DNA of 9,459 nt from Gammaproteobacteria bacterium (GTDB lineage: Bacteria; Pseudomonadota; Gammaproteobacteria; SZUA-229). The position numbers were made by a program, and so were the translations under genes. The first letter of the stretch is position 1; each line of letters begins with the position of its first letter. Shown piece after piece: positions 1-6,740 of this stretch. The stretch covers positions 1-9,459 of the forward strand of contig WTCC01000363.1 in the NCBI GenBank assembly GCA_013138755.1, written 5' to 3'. The notes under the pieces were generated by a model. The model was not told where the DNA came from, made no database searches, and saw only the letters and a list, made by a program, of their open reading frames with translations.

Positions 1-2481
1 CGTGGCACGCTGCCCCAGCGTGATATAGCCGAGTCCAACATCGAGCAAGGTTTGTAACTTGCGCCTGAGAACAGGTATGGCATCAAAGAAGGTGAGGGCG
101 TCTTCGATCGTCATCGCAAGGACTTGATGAATATTTTTGCCTTTGTATTTTATTTCCAGTGTTTCACGGTTGTAGCGTTTTGACTGGCAGACGTCACATT
201 CAACATAAACATCGGGTAAAAAGTGCATTTCGACTTTGATAACGCCATCGCCCTGGCAGGCTTCGCATCGCCCACCTTTCACATTAAAACTAAACCGTCC
301 GGGTTTGTAACCGCGAGAACGAGATTCATGTGTTGCTGAAAACAGTTCACGTATAGGCGTAAACAGTCCAGTATAAGTTGCGGGATTGGAACGTGGTGTT
401 CGTCCGATAGGAGATTGGTCTATATCGACGACCTTATCAAAATGTTCGATGCCTTCGAAAGATTGATGAGGTGCTGCAATCATCGAATTCTTGTTAATGG
501 CTTTGGCCAATATAGGATAAAGCGTATCGTTTATTAAGGTTGATTTCCCTGAACCTGAAACGCCTGTTATGCAAGTAAATAAGCCGATGGGTATATCTAT
601 GTCGACATTATTCAGGTTGTTGCCACTGGCATTCTTAATGCTGAATACGTTACCACTATGTTCGGTACGCTCTGTTGGTATCGCAATTTCTTTAACACCA
701 GAAAGATACTGCCCTGTGAGCGAACCCTTGGTATCCATTATCTCCTGGGGGGTGCCTGCAGCGATAATCTCACCACCATGAACACCTGCCCCCGGACCGA
801 TATCAATGACGTGATCTGCGCTTAAGATGGCGTCTTCATCATGCTCGACGACGATAACAGTGTTGCCGATATCACGCAGATGATTCAGGGTTTTAAGCAG
901 TCGGTCATTATCGCGTTGGTGTAAGCCGATAGAAGGTTCGTCAAGAATATACATGACACCAACAAGACCTGCACCAATTTGGCTGGCTAAGCGTATACGT
1001 TGCGATTCCCCACCGGATAAAGTATCGGAGCCTCGATCGAGAGTCAGATAATCCAGGCCAACATTAACTAAGAAGTTTAGACGTGATGATATCTCACGAT
1101 TAATTTTACTGGCGATCTCACCGCGGTGTCCTTCCATCTGCAATGTATCAAAAAACTCAAAAGAGTGCTGAATTGGCATGGCGGTTAATTCGGCAAGCGT
1201 TTTTTCTTGTATGAATACATGGCGTGCAGCTTCGTTTAGACGTGTGCCTTTGCATTCCGGACAATCCTGGACGGAGAGGAATTTTGCTAACTCTTCACGG
1301 ACAAGGTTTGATTCTGTTTCGCGATAACGACGATCCATGGTGTGTAAGACGCCTTCGAACGCATGTGTGCGCTGTTTGCCTCGACGCCCTGCGTGACCTG
1401 GGTAATTAAATTGAATTTTTTCATTACCGCTGCCATACATCAAAACACGTTGAATATTTTTTGTTAATTCATTAAAAGGTACTTTGACGTCAAAGTCATA
1501 GTGTTTAGCCAGTGATTGAATAATGCTGAAATAGTAGGCGTTACGACGGTCCCATCCTCGTATAGCACCACTGGACAGACTGAGGTGAGCGTTGATGACG
1601 CGCTCAGGATCAAAGAAATTATTATGACCGAGTCCCTCGCATTCAGGGCAGGCACCAGCAGGATTGTTGAATGAAAATAATCGAGGTTCAAGTTCCTGCA
1701 AGCTGTAACCGCATTGTGGGCAGGCAAATTTTGCAGAAAAAATTATCTCTGCGTTGTCAGTGTCTGAATCCATCCAGGCGATAGTGGCAATATCATTCGC
1801 TAATAGTAGAGCAGTCTCAAACGATTCAGCGAGCCGTGTTTTAATGTCTTCCCTTACTTTGAAGCGATCGATGACGACTTCGATCGTGTGTTTCTTTTTA
1901 GCGTCGAGCTCTGGCACATCATCGAGTTCGAACACCGTGCCATCGATTCGGACACGGATAAAACCCTGTTGCTTAAAGTCACTAAATAAATTCAAGTGCT
2001 CGCCTTTGCGATCACGGATGACGGGTGCTAACAGCATCAGTTTGCTGCCTTCAGGCAAAGTGAGTACCTGATCGACCATCTGACTGATGGTTTGAGCCTG
2101 TAATTCGTTATTGTGTTCAGGGCAGCGAGGAGTGCCTGCTCGCGCATAGAGCAAACGGAGGTAATCGTAGATTTCTGTGATAGTTCCTACCGTCGAACGA
2201 GGATTATGTGAAGTCGTTTTTTGTTCGATAGATATAGCAGGTGACAGGCCTTCGATGGTGTCCACGTCCGGTTTTTCCATCATCGAAAGAAACTGGCGGG
2301 CATAGGTTGATAAAGATTGTACGTAGCGGCGCTGGCCTTCTGCGAAGATGGTGTCAAATGCCAGCGAAGACTTACCCGAGCCAGATAGACCAGTAATGAC
2401 GATCAACTTGTCGCGAGGTATGTCCAGGTCGATATTTTTGAGGTTGTGCGTGCGCGCACCGCGAATTTGAATGGTATCCAT
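1..2481 (-). CDS. uvrA: UvrA, excinuclease ABC subunit A (3' end outside window)
   Basis: DNA damage-recognition ATPase of nucleotide excision repair; it loads UvrB at lesions. All 827 visible codons are open on the minus strand with no stop, and the protein begins [17 protein letters not shown], as UvrA does. Visible motifs: first Walker [10 protein letters not shown] at residues 31-39; first zinc module C254-x2-C257 and C278-x2-C281; a further CPEC at 407-410; first ABC signature LSGGESQR from residue 488, followed by the Walker B region [11 protein letters not shown]; second Walker [10 protein letters not shown] from residue 640; second zinc module C739-x2-C742 and C762-x2-C765. It stops just short of the second LSGG signature, so about 110 residues of the usual ~940 are missing because of the window edge, not truncation. 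The ATG at 2481 is chosen because it matches the family N-terminus; its Shine-Dalgarno is weak. Transcribed divergently from the MFS gene. No LexA box was seen upstream. Confidence 0.98.
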   Translation of the reverse strand, partial: MDTIQIRGARTHNLKNIDLDIPRDKLIVITGLSGSGKSSLAFDTIFAEGQRRYVQSLSTYARQFLSMMEKPDVDTIEGLSPAISIEQKTTSHNPRSTVGTITEIYDYLRLLYARAGTPRCPEHNNELQAQTISQMVDQVLTLPEGSKLMLLAPVIRDRKGEHLNLFSDFKQQGFIRVRIDGTVFELDDVPELDAKKKHTIEVVIDRFKVREDIKTRLAESFETALLLANDIATIAWMDSDTDNAEIIFSAKFACPQCGYSLQELEPRLFSFNNPAGACPECEGLGHNNFFDPERVINAHLSLSSGAIRGWDRRNAYYFSIIQSLAKHYDFDVKVPFNELTKNIQRVLMYGSGNEKIQFNYPGHAGRRGKQRTHAFEGVLHTMDRRYRETESNLVREELAKFLSVQDCPECKGTRLNEAARHVFIQEKTLAELTAMPIQHSFEFFDTLQMEGHRGEIASKINREISSRLNFLVNVGLDYLTLDRGSDTLSGGESQRIRLASQIGAGLVGVMYILDEPSIGLHQRDNDRLLKTLNHLRDIGNTVIVVEHDEDAILSADHVIDIGPGAGVHGGEIIAAGTPQEIMDTKGSLTGQYLSGVKEIAIPTERTEHSGNVFSIKNASGNNLNNVDIDIPIGLFTCITGVSGSGKSTLINDTLYPILAKAINKNSMIAAPHQSFEGIEHFDKVVDIDQSPIGRTPRSNPATYTGLFTPIRELFSATHESRSRGYKPGRFSFNVKGGRCEACQGDGVIKVEMHFLPDVYVECDVCQSKRYNRETLEIKYKGKNIHQVLAMTIEDALTFFDAIPVLRRKLQTLLDVGLGYITLGQRAT

Positions 2482-2509
2482 AAACTTACAACGAAAAAAT
2501 TAAGCAATC

Positions 2510-2518
2510 TGGTAGAAT
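2510..2518 (+). promoter_or_regulatory. Candidate extended -10 promoter for the MFS gene
   Basis: The 84-bp gap between the divergent uvrA and MFS starts contains TGGTAGAAT, an extended -10 element (TG-N-TAGAAT, five of six matches to TATAAT). No convincing -35 hexamer lies 16-18 bp upstream, which is tolerated with an extended -10. It would start transcription near 2525 and give a leader of about 40 nt. A small dyad, GCAAC-C-GTTGC at 2539-2549, lies in that leader. On the minus strand I see only a poor promoter candidate for uvrA (TTGCCG, 17 bp, CATTCT). This is inference from motif matching. Confidence 0.4.
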
Positions 2519-2565
2519 GCCTGCTTTTAGTTTCTTCGGCAACCGTTGCTCCCGTTTATTTTTTC

Positions 2566-3933
2566 ATGACCACCCATATTTCAAGTAATCTGGCAGCACA
2601 GGAACGCCAAGCTGCCGTTTCACTGGCGATGATTTACGCCTTCCGTATGTTGGGCCTGTTCATGATTTTGCCTGTTTTTGCGCTTTATGCAGAGGATTTT
2701 CCAGGTGCGACACCCTTAATGATGGGGCTGGCGCTAGGGGTATATGGCCTGACTCAGGCAGTACTGCAGATTCCTTTTGGTATGTGGTCCGATCGTATAG
2801 GACGTAAGCCAGTGATTTTTATAGGCTTATTAATTTTTGCTGCGGGTTCGTTGATTGCTGGAAATGCCAACAGTATCGAAGGAATTATTGTTGGCCGCGC
2901 GATACAGGGCGGTGGCGCGATTGCGGCAGCTCTGATGGCGCTAGCGGCTGATCTATCGAGAGAAGAGCATCGCACAAAAATGATGGCGTTAATCGGCGTC
3001 AGTATTGGCGCTTCTTTTGCCGTTTCGATGGTGTTGGGGCCTGTGGTCAACGAAATGATTGGCATCAGTGGTATCTTCTACAGCACGGCGGTATTAGCGG
3101 TAGTGGGTATCGGCATTTTGTATATTTTTGTTCCCGACCCGGTGTATAGCCATTTTCATCGTGATGCAGAAGTAGAAACGAAAACACTGTCGTCAGTACT
3201 TAAGAATGCTCAGTTGTTGCGCTTAGATGCCGGTATCTTTACGCTGCATTTTGTCTTGATGTGTGTTTTTCTGGTTTTGCCGCTGGTGTTGCAAAACGAA
3301 TTATTGCTGGACGCTAAGGAGCACTGGCAGATCTATCTTCCAGTATTTGCACTATCGCTGGTTCTCATGGTGCCATTCATCATAATGGCTGAGAAAAAAC
3401 AGGCGATGAAACCGGTATTTGTGGGTGCTATCTTTAGCTTGATGATTGCGGTATTTATCTTCTTGAATAATCAAACCTTGTGGATGACGATACTAGCCTT
3501 GGTTATTTTCTTCACGGGCTTTAACCTATTGGAAGCATCACTGCCATCGCTGGTGACGAAGACTGCCCCGGCGACACAGAAAGGCACTGCCATGGGAATG
3601 TATTCGAGTAGTCAGTTTCTTGGTGCTTTCGCCGGCGGTGCAATTGGCGGTTATGCGCACCAGGTGTGGGATATACAGGGCGTTTATATCACGGTGCTGT
3701 GTGCATTGGGGCTCTGGTTTTTGCTGGCGCTCAGTATGAAAAAACCAGGTTATTTAAGTACTTATCTTATCAATGTAGATAATGTTAGCGTCGAGCAATT
3801 GCTGGCTGTTGAAGGTGTAGTCGAAGCGACGATGATCGATGATGAAAATGAATCAGGCCCGGTTGCCTATTTAAAAGTGAAAAAACATATCCTTGATGAA
3901 GAAAAATTGCTATCGTTAGCGAGCTCGAATTGA
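2566..3933 (+). CDS. YajR-like major facilitator superfamily transporter with C-terminal ferredoxin-like domain
   Basis: Inner-membrane MFS exporter of the YajR type, 455 residues (E. coli YajR is about 454). The N-terminal text AMIYAFRMLGLFMILPVFALY is the typical first helix. MFS motif A is GMWSDRIGRKP from residue 72, and RAIQGGGA at 111-118 is the helix-4 motif. Hydrophobic segments fit 12 helices, and KGTAMGMYSSSQFLGAFAGG matches the conserved second-half region of the family. Residues about 396-455 form a soluble tail (YLINVDN, VEGVVEATMID, VAYLKVKK) fitting the YAM ferredoxin-like domain of YajR; it has no CxxC, so it is not a classical heavy-metal-binding domain. The substrate cannot be read from the sequence. 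The frame is open upstream to an ATG at 2446, but that would overlap the uvrA start and add 40 unsupported residues. The ATG at 2566 fits the family, though it has no visible Shine-Dalgarno. ssb follows 67 bp downstream. Confidence 0.9.
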   Translation: MTTHISSNLAAQERQAAVSLAMIYAFRMLGLFMILPVFALYAEDFPGATPLMMGLALGVYGLTQAVLQIPFGMWSDRIGRKPVIFIGLLIFAAGSLIAGNANSIEGIIVGRAIQGGGAIAAALMALAADLSREEHRTKMMALIGVSIGASFAVSMVLGPVVNEMIGISGIFYSTAVLAVVGIGILYIFVPDPVYSHFHRDAEVETKTLSSVLKNAQLLRLDAGIFTLHFVLMCVFLVLPLVLQNELLLDAKEHWQIYLPVFALSLVLMVPFIIMAEKKQAMKPVFVGAIFSLMIAVFIFLNNQTLWMTILALVIFFTGFNLLEASLPSLVTKTAPATQKGTAMGMYSSSQFLGAFAGGAIGGYAHQVWDIQGVYITVLCALGLWFLLALSMKKPGYLSTYLINVDNVSVEQLLAVEGVVEATMIDDENESGPVAYLKVKKHILDEEKLLSLASSN

Positions 3934-3950
3934 GTGCTTCCTAGCACTTA
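3931..3950. repeat. Inverted repeat over the MFS stop codon and ssb -35 region
   Basis: AGTGCT-TCCT-AGCACT (3933-3948) is a perfect 6-bp inverted repeat with a 4-nt spacer. It extends to 8 bp at RNA level with one G-U pair and includes the MFS stop codon. It is followed on the plus strand by a run of A, not T, and on the minus strand by no T run, so it is not an intrinsic terminator in either direction. It could stabilise the 3' end of the MFS mRNA or act as a protein-binding dyad at the ssb promoter. The role is unknown. Confidence 0.5.
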
Positions 3951-3969
3951 AAAAAAGCATAAATATAAT
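3941..3969 (+). promoter_or_regulatory. Candidate sigma-70 promoter of ssb
   Basis: A perfect TATAAT at 3964-3969 lies 31 bp before the ssb ATG, with a poor -35 match CTAGCA at 3941-3946 at 17-bp spacing (three of six). Predicted start is near 3976, giving a leader of about 25 nt that carries the Shine-Dalgarno. The surrounding DNA is A+T-rich. No LexA-type CTGT-N8-ACAG box was found. Confidence 0.5.
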
Positions 3970-3987
3970 ACGACGATAAACATATAT

Positions 3988-3993
3988 AAGGTG
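3988..3993 (+). promoter_or_regulatory. Ribosome binding site of ssb
   Basis: AAGGTG, seven bases before the ATG at 4001, is one of the clearest Shine-Dalgarno sequences in the window and fixes the ssb start. Confidence 0.75.
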
Positions 3994-4000
3994 AAGAAAC

Positions 4001-4468
4001 ATGGCACAACGTGGCGTAAATAAAGTAATTCTACTTGGCAATCTAGGTAAAGATCCAGAAATCAAATACATGCCAAATGGTAATGCAGTGGCAAATATTA
4101 CACTGGCAACTTCAGAAACCTGGAACGATAAAAGTTCGGGTGAGAAGAAAGAGAAAACAGAATGGCATCGCATAGTATTCTTCGGTAAGTTGGCAGAAAT
4201 TGTCGGTCAGTACTTAAAGAAAGGTTCAAAAATATACATCGAAGGCAAATTACAGACACGTAAATGGCAAGGTCAGGATGGACAGGATCGTTATACCACA
4301 GAAGTTGTTGTCGACATAGGTGGCACTATGCAGATGCTCGACAGTCGTGGCGGTGAAGGTGGTTTTGCACCAGCGCAACCTGCTCAGCAGTCAGCACCGG
4401 CACAACAGAAGGCTCAGCCTGCGCCAGCAATGGTGGATGATGGTTTTGATGATGATATTCCGTTCTAA
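4001..4468 (+). CDS. ssb: Single-stranded DNA-binding protein SSB
   Basis: Binds and protects single-stranded DNA in replication, recombination and repair, and recruits partner proteins through its C-terminal tip. It has 155 residues. The OB-fold (about 1-112) opens [20 protein letters not shown]. The DNA-stacking aromatics of E. coli SSB (W40, W54, F60, W88 in mature numbering) have counterparts at W41, W55, F61 and W89. A Gly/Pro/Gln/Ala-rich flexible linker spans about 115-145 and is shorter than in E. coli SSB. The protein ends in the acidic partner-binding tip DDDIPF. The start is fixed by AAGGTG at good spacing. It probably has its own promoter and ends in a strong terminator, so it is likely a single-gene unit. 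Its position two genes from uvrA resembles the uvrA-ssb neighbourhood of other gammaproteobacteria, with a transporter between them. Confidence 0.98.
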   Translation: MAQRGVNKVILLGNLGKDPEIKYMPNGNAVANITLATSETWNDKSSGEKKEKTEWHRIVFFGKLAEIVGQYLKKGSKIYIEGKLQTRKWQGQDGQDRYTTEVVVDIGGTMQMLDSRGGEGGFAPAQPAQQSAPAQQKAQPAPAMVDDGFDDDIPF

Positions 4469-4504
4469 GCGTCACTATAGATTTTTCTCGTAAATAGTGT
4501 ATCT

Positions 4505-4531
4505 AAGCCCCTGATTACAGGGGCTTTTTTT
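4505..4531 (+). terminator. Rho-independent terminator of ssb
   Basis: A perfect 9-bp stem AAGCCCCTG / CAGGGGCTT (4505-4513 and 4518-4526) with loop ATTA is followed by a T run (4525-4531). It lies 36 bp after the ssb stop. This is a canonical intrinsic terminator and isolates ssb from glmS. Confidence 0.95.
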
Positions 4532-4552
4532 ATCTAGTGAATAAGTGCGAGC

Positions 4553-4620
4553 ATTTCGTATGCTATCAGTGATAAATTCAAGATAACCTGCTTGTTAAAT
4601 AAGCAGGTAACATGCGAAAC
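4553..4620 (+). other. Nested inverted repeats upstream of glmS (possible three-way-junction RNA or operator)
   Basis: The outer arms TTTCGTATG (4554-4562) and CATGCGAAA (4611-4619) pair over 9 bp with one G-U. They enclose a perfect 8-bp hairpin ACCTGCTT-N7-AAGCAGGT (4586-4608) and a small TATC-AGT-GATA hairpin (4564-4574). The left outer arm can alternatively fold locally as AGCAT-TTCGT-ATGCT (4550-4564), so two states compete. There is no T run after it, so it is not a terminator. It matches no riboswitch I can recognise and does not resemble the glmS ribozyme core. It may be part of a glmS leader, a small RNA, or a protein-binding dyad; whether it is transcribed is not known from the sequence. 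Confidence 0.45.
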
Positions 4621-4625
4621 AATCG

Positions 4626-4676
4626 TAAGATAGAAGCTGTTAATCAATGATATTTGTGTATTAACTTCTATCATTA
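4626..4676 (+). other. Long imperfect dyad immediately upstream of glmS
   Basis: The arms GATAGAAG (4629-4636) plus TTAAT (4640-4644) pair with ATTAA (4660-4664) plus CTTCTATC (4665-4672), giving 13 bp with a 3-nt CTG bulge on the left. A further TAA/TTA (4626-4628, 4674-4676) pairs across a bulged A. The loop is 15 nt. It ends 30 bp before the glmS ATG and about 20 bp before its Shine-Dalgarno. No T run follows, so a terminator is unlikely. It could be a leader hairpin or an operator. I found no convincing glmS promoter hexamers in 4532-4706. Confidence 0.5.
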
Positions 4677-4706
4677 GGCAGGATTTAAAATTTTAAAGGG
4701 TTAACT

Positions 4707-6539
4707 ATGTGTGGAATAGTCGGAGCGATTGCTGAACGAAATGTAACGCCAATTTTGTTGGAAGGATTAAGGCGTCTGGAATATCGTGGTTATGACTCTG
4801 CGGGTATTGCAGTACTTGATAATGATAATTGTATCAACCGTGTCCGCCGCGTTGGTAAAGTAAAAGAGTTAGCCGATGCGTTAGAGCAGACAGAAGTAAC
4901 TGGAAAGTTAGGCGTCGCACATACGCGCTGGGCGACACACGGCGAGCCCAGTGAGAAGAATGCGCACCCTCATGTGTGTAACAAGTCTGTTGTTATCGTT
5001 CATAATGGCATTATCGAAAATCACAGTGAACTTCGTGAGCAGCAAAATAAGAACGGTTTTAGTTTTACCTCTGAAACTGACACCGAAGTTGCTGCGCATC
5101 AGATCGAATATTATCTAAAGCAGGAAGGCGATCTTCTTAGTGCAGTTCGCCTGGCTACTGCTGATTTTGAAGGGGCTTATGCCTTAGGTGTAATGTCTAA
5201 TGGTGAGAGTGATCGTTTGATCGCCTCACGTCGTGGCAGTCCTCTAGTGATCGGCGTTGGTATCGGTGAGTATTTCATCGCTTCTGATGCCGCAGCATTG
5301 TTGCCGGTGACCCGTCGGTTCATTTATTTAGAAGAAGGGGATATTGCAGATATTCGAACGGCTTCGCTAGTCATTTACAATGCTGATGGCGAAGTTGTAA
5401 ATCGAGAAATCAAAGAGTCTGCCCTGAGTGCGGATGCGACTTCAAAAGGCGAATTTCGTCACTATATGCTGAAGGAGGTTTTTGAGCAGCCTTCGGTTCT
5501 GGTTGATATTCTCGAAGGACGTGTGATCAATGGAAAGTTGTCAGATACGGCATTTGGCGTAGGCGCAGAAAAAATTCTTGATCAGGTTAAGGCCGTGCAG
5601 ATTATTGCCTGTGGCACAAGCTATCATGCTGGCCTGGTTGCGCGTTACTGGTTAGAAGCGATTGCCGGCGTACCTTGTCGGGTCGAAGTGGCGAGTGAAT
5701 ATCGTTATCGAAAAACAGTGCTAATGGATGACACTTTAGTCGTCACTATTTCGCAGTCTGGTGAGACAGCGGATACTTTGGCAGCACTACGTGCGATTAA
5801 AGAAATAACTAATTTAACCTTGTCAGTGTGTAATGTGCCGGAGAGTTCGCTGGTTCGGGAAAGTGAGCTTAAGTTGATGACGCGTGCGGGTCCTGAAATT
5901 GGAGTTGCTTCCACCAAAGCATTCACCACGCAGCTTGTAGCCTTGTTGATGTTAGTTGTTGCGTTAGGTAAACGTAGACAGTTATCCGAGGATAGTGAAA
6001 GATCTTTGTTTCAACAGGCTCAGGGGCTGCCAGCTCTGATAACACGAGTATTGCAAAATAAAGATACTATCGATGAATGGGCAGAAACATTTACTGACCT
6101 GGAAAATGCCATCTTTATTGGTCGGGGTACATTGTTTCCGATTGCTCTGGAGGGTGCCTTAAAGTTAAAAGAAATATCCTATATTCATGCTGACGCTTAT
6201 CCAGCTGGCGAATTAAAGCATGGGCCGATAGCCTTGATCGATCAGGATATGCCGACTATTGCCATTGCCTCCATGGACGGTTTTGAAGGTAAAATAAAAT
6301 CTAATATTCGGGAAATATTGGCTCGTGGTGGTGAAGTTTATCTGTTTGCAGATGAGCGGTTAGATGTAACCGATTTAGGTGAAAACTGTCATGTGATGAA
6401 AATTCCTGCAGTTGAAGCGGAGTTAGCACCTATTTTATTCGCTGTTCCTTTGCAGCTGTTTTCTTATTTCGTTGCGGTACGCAAGGGTACGGATGTCGAC
6501 CAGCCGCGTAATCTGGCAAAATCTGTTACGGTCGAGTAA
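4707..6539 (+). CDS. glmS: Glutamine-fructose-6-phosphate aminotransferase (isomerizing), GlmS
   Basis: Cytoplasmic enzyme converting fructose-6-phosphate and glutamine to glucosamine-6-phosphate and glutamate, the entry to UDP-GlcNAc for peptidoglycan and LPS. It has 610 residues (E. coli 609). The class II glutaminase domain (about 1-240) begins MCGIVGAIAERN, with Cys2 becoming the N-terminal nucleophile after Met removal; HTRWATHG, HNGIIEN (from 99) and SETDTEV are the glutamine-site motifs. Two SIS sugar-isomerase domains follow: IIACGTS at 299-305, SQSGET at 349-354, and the ALEGALKLKEISYIHADAYP block. The C-terminus is DQPRNLAKSVTVE, with K605 matching the catalytic lysine (E. coli K603). 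The ATG is preceded by AAAGGG at about 6-nt spacing. Unlike in E. coli, no glmU lies upstream; the ssb terminator and a structured 175-bp gap do instead. No clear terminator was seen after the gene. Confidence 0.98.
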   Translation: MCGIVGAIAERNVTPILLEGLRRLEYRGYDSAGIAVLDNDNCINRVRRVGKVKELADALEQTEVTGKLGVAHTRWATHGEPSEKNAHPHVCNKSVVIVHNGIIENHSELREQQNKNGFSFTSETDTEVAAHQIEYYLKQEGDLLSAVRLATADFEGAYALGVMSNGESDRLIASRRGSPLVIGVGIGEYFIASDAAALLPVTRRFIYLEEGDIADIRTASLVIYNADGEVVNREIKESALSADATSKGEFRHYMLKEVFEQPSVLVDILEGRVINGKLSDTAFGVGAEKILDQVKAVQIIACGTSYHAGLVARYWLEAIAGVPCRVEVASEYRYRKTVLMDDTLVVTISQSGETADTLAALRAIKEITNLTLSVCNVPESSLVRESELKLMTRAGPEIGVASTKAFTTQLVALLMLVVALGKRRQLSEDSERSLFQQAQGLPALITRVLQNKDTIDEWAETFTDLENAIFIGRGTLFPIALEGALKLKEISYIHADAYPAGELKHGPIALIDQDMPTIAIASMDGFEGKIKSNIREILARGGEVYLFADERLDVTDLGENCHVMKIPAVEAELAPILFAVPLQLFSYFVAVRKGTDVDQPRNLAKSVTVE

Positions 6540-6677
6540 GTAGTAGTTGAATCATTTAGTTATTCGGAGAGGGTCTGTATAAGGGCATCGCTTTGTTTCT
6601 ATGGCGCTTTGTTCATCCTGTATTTATTATCTACGTCAAAATACCCTATTAATGCGGGGTTGCTGTTAATCAAGCGG

Positions 6678-6706
6678 TAGATATAGAAGGTTCTGACTAG
6701 TATAAT
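6678..6706 (+). promoter_or_regulatory. Candidate sigma-70 promoter of the miaB operon
   Basis: TAGATA (6678-6683, four of six matches to TTGACA) is separated by exactly 17 bp from a perfect TATAAT (6701-6706). Predicted start is near 6713, giving a leader of about 28 nt. The spacer carries the small palindrome-like AGAAGGTTCT (6685-6694). The rest of the 201-bp glmS-miaB gap (6540-6740) shows no gene and no clear terminator, only a 9-bp direct repeat CGCTTTGTT (near 6590 and 6605) and a short ATTAA-N13-TTAAT dyad at 6648-6670. Confidence 0.6.
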
Positions 6707-6740
6707 TACAATCCATATATAGCTACTCTGTTAGACACGA

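Noticed and set aside
1464..2071. Open frames within uvrA (minus 1464-1727, plus 1754-2071)
   Set aside because: They lie in other frames of uvrA, which reads without a stop across 1-2481 with all its motifs; they are shadows.
2446..2565. N-terminal extension of the MFS protein from an ATG at 2446
   Set aside because: It would overlap the start of divergent uvrA, add 40 residues with no family match, and precede the predicted promoter.
4586..4608. Hairpin ACCTGCTT/AAGCAGGT as a terminator
   Set aside because: No T run follows on either strand, and a strong ssb terminator already lies upstream.
4532..4706. glmS ribozyme upstream of glmS
   Set aside because: The conserved ribozyme core near the cleavage site is not recognisable, and the element is known mainly from Firmicutes and relatives.
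6601..6669. 22-codon ORF with a CxxC in the glmS-miaB gap
   Set aside because: No Shine-Dalgarno, no recognisable similarity, and the length is expected by chance.
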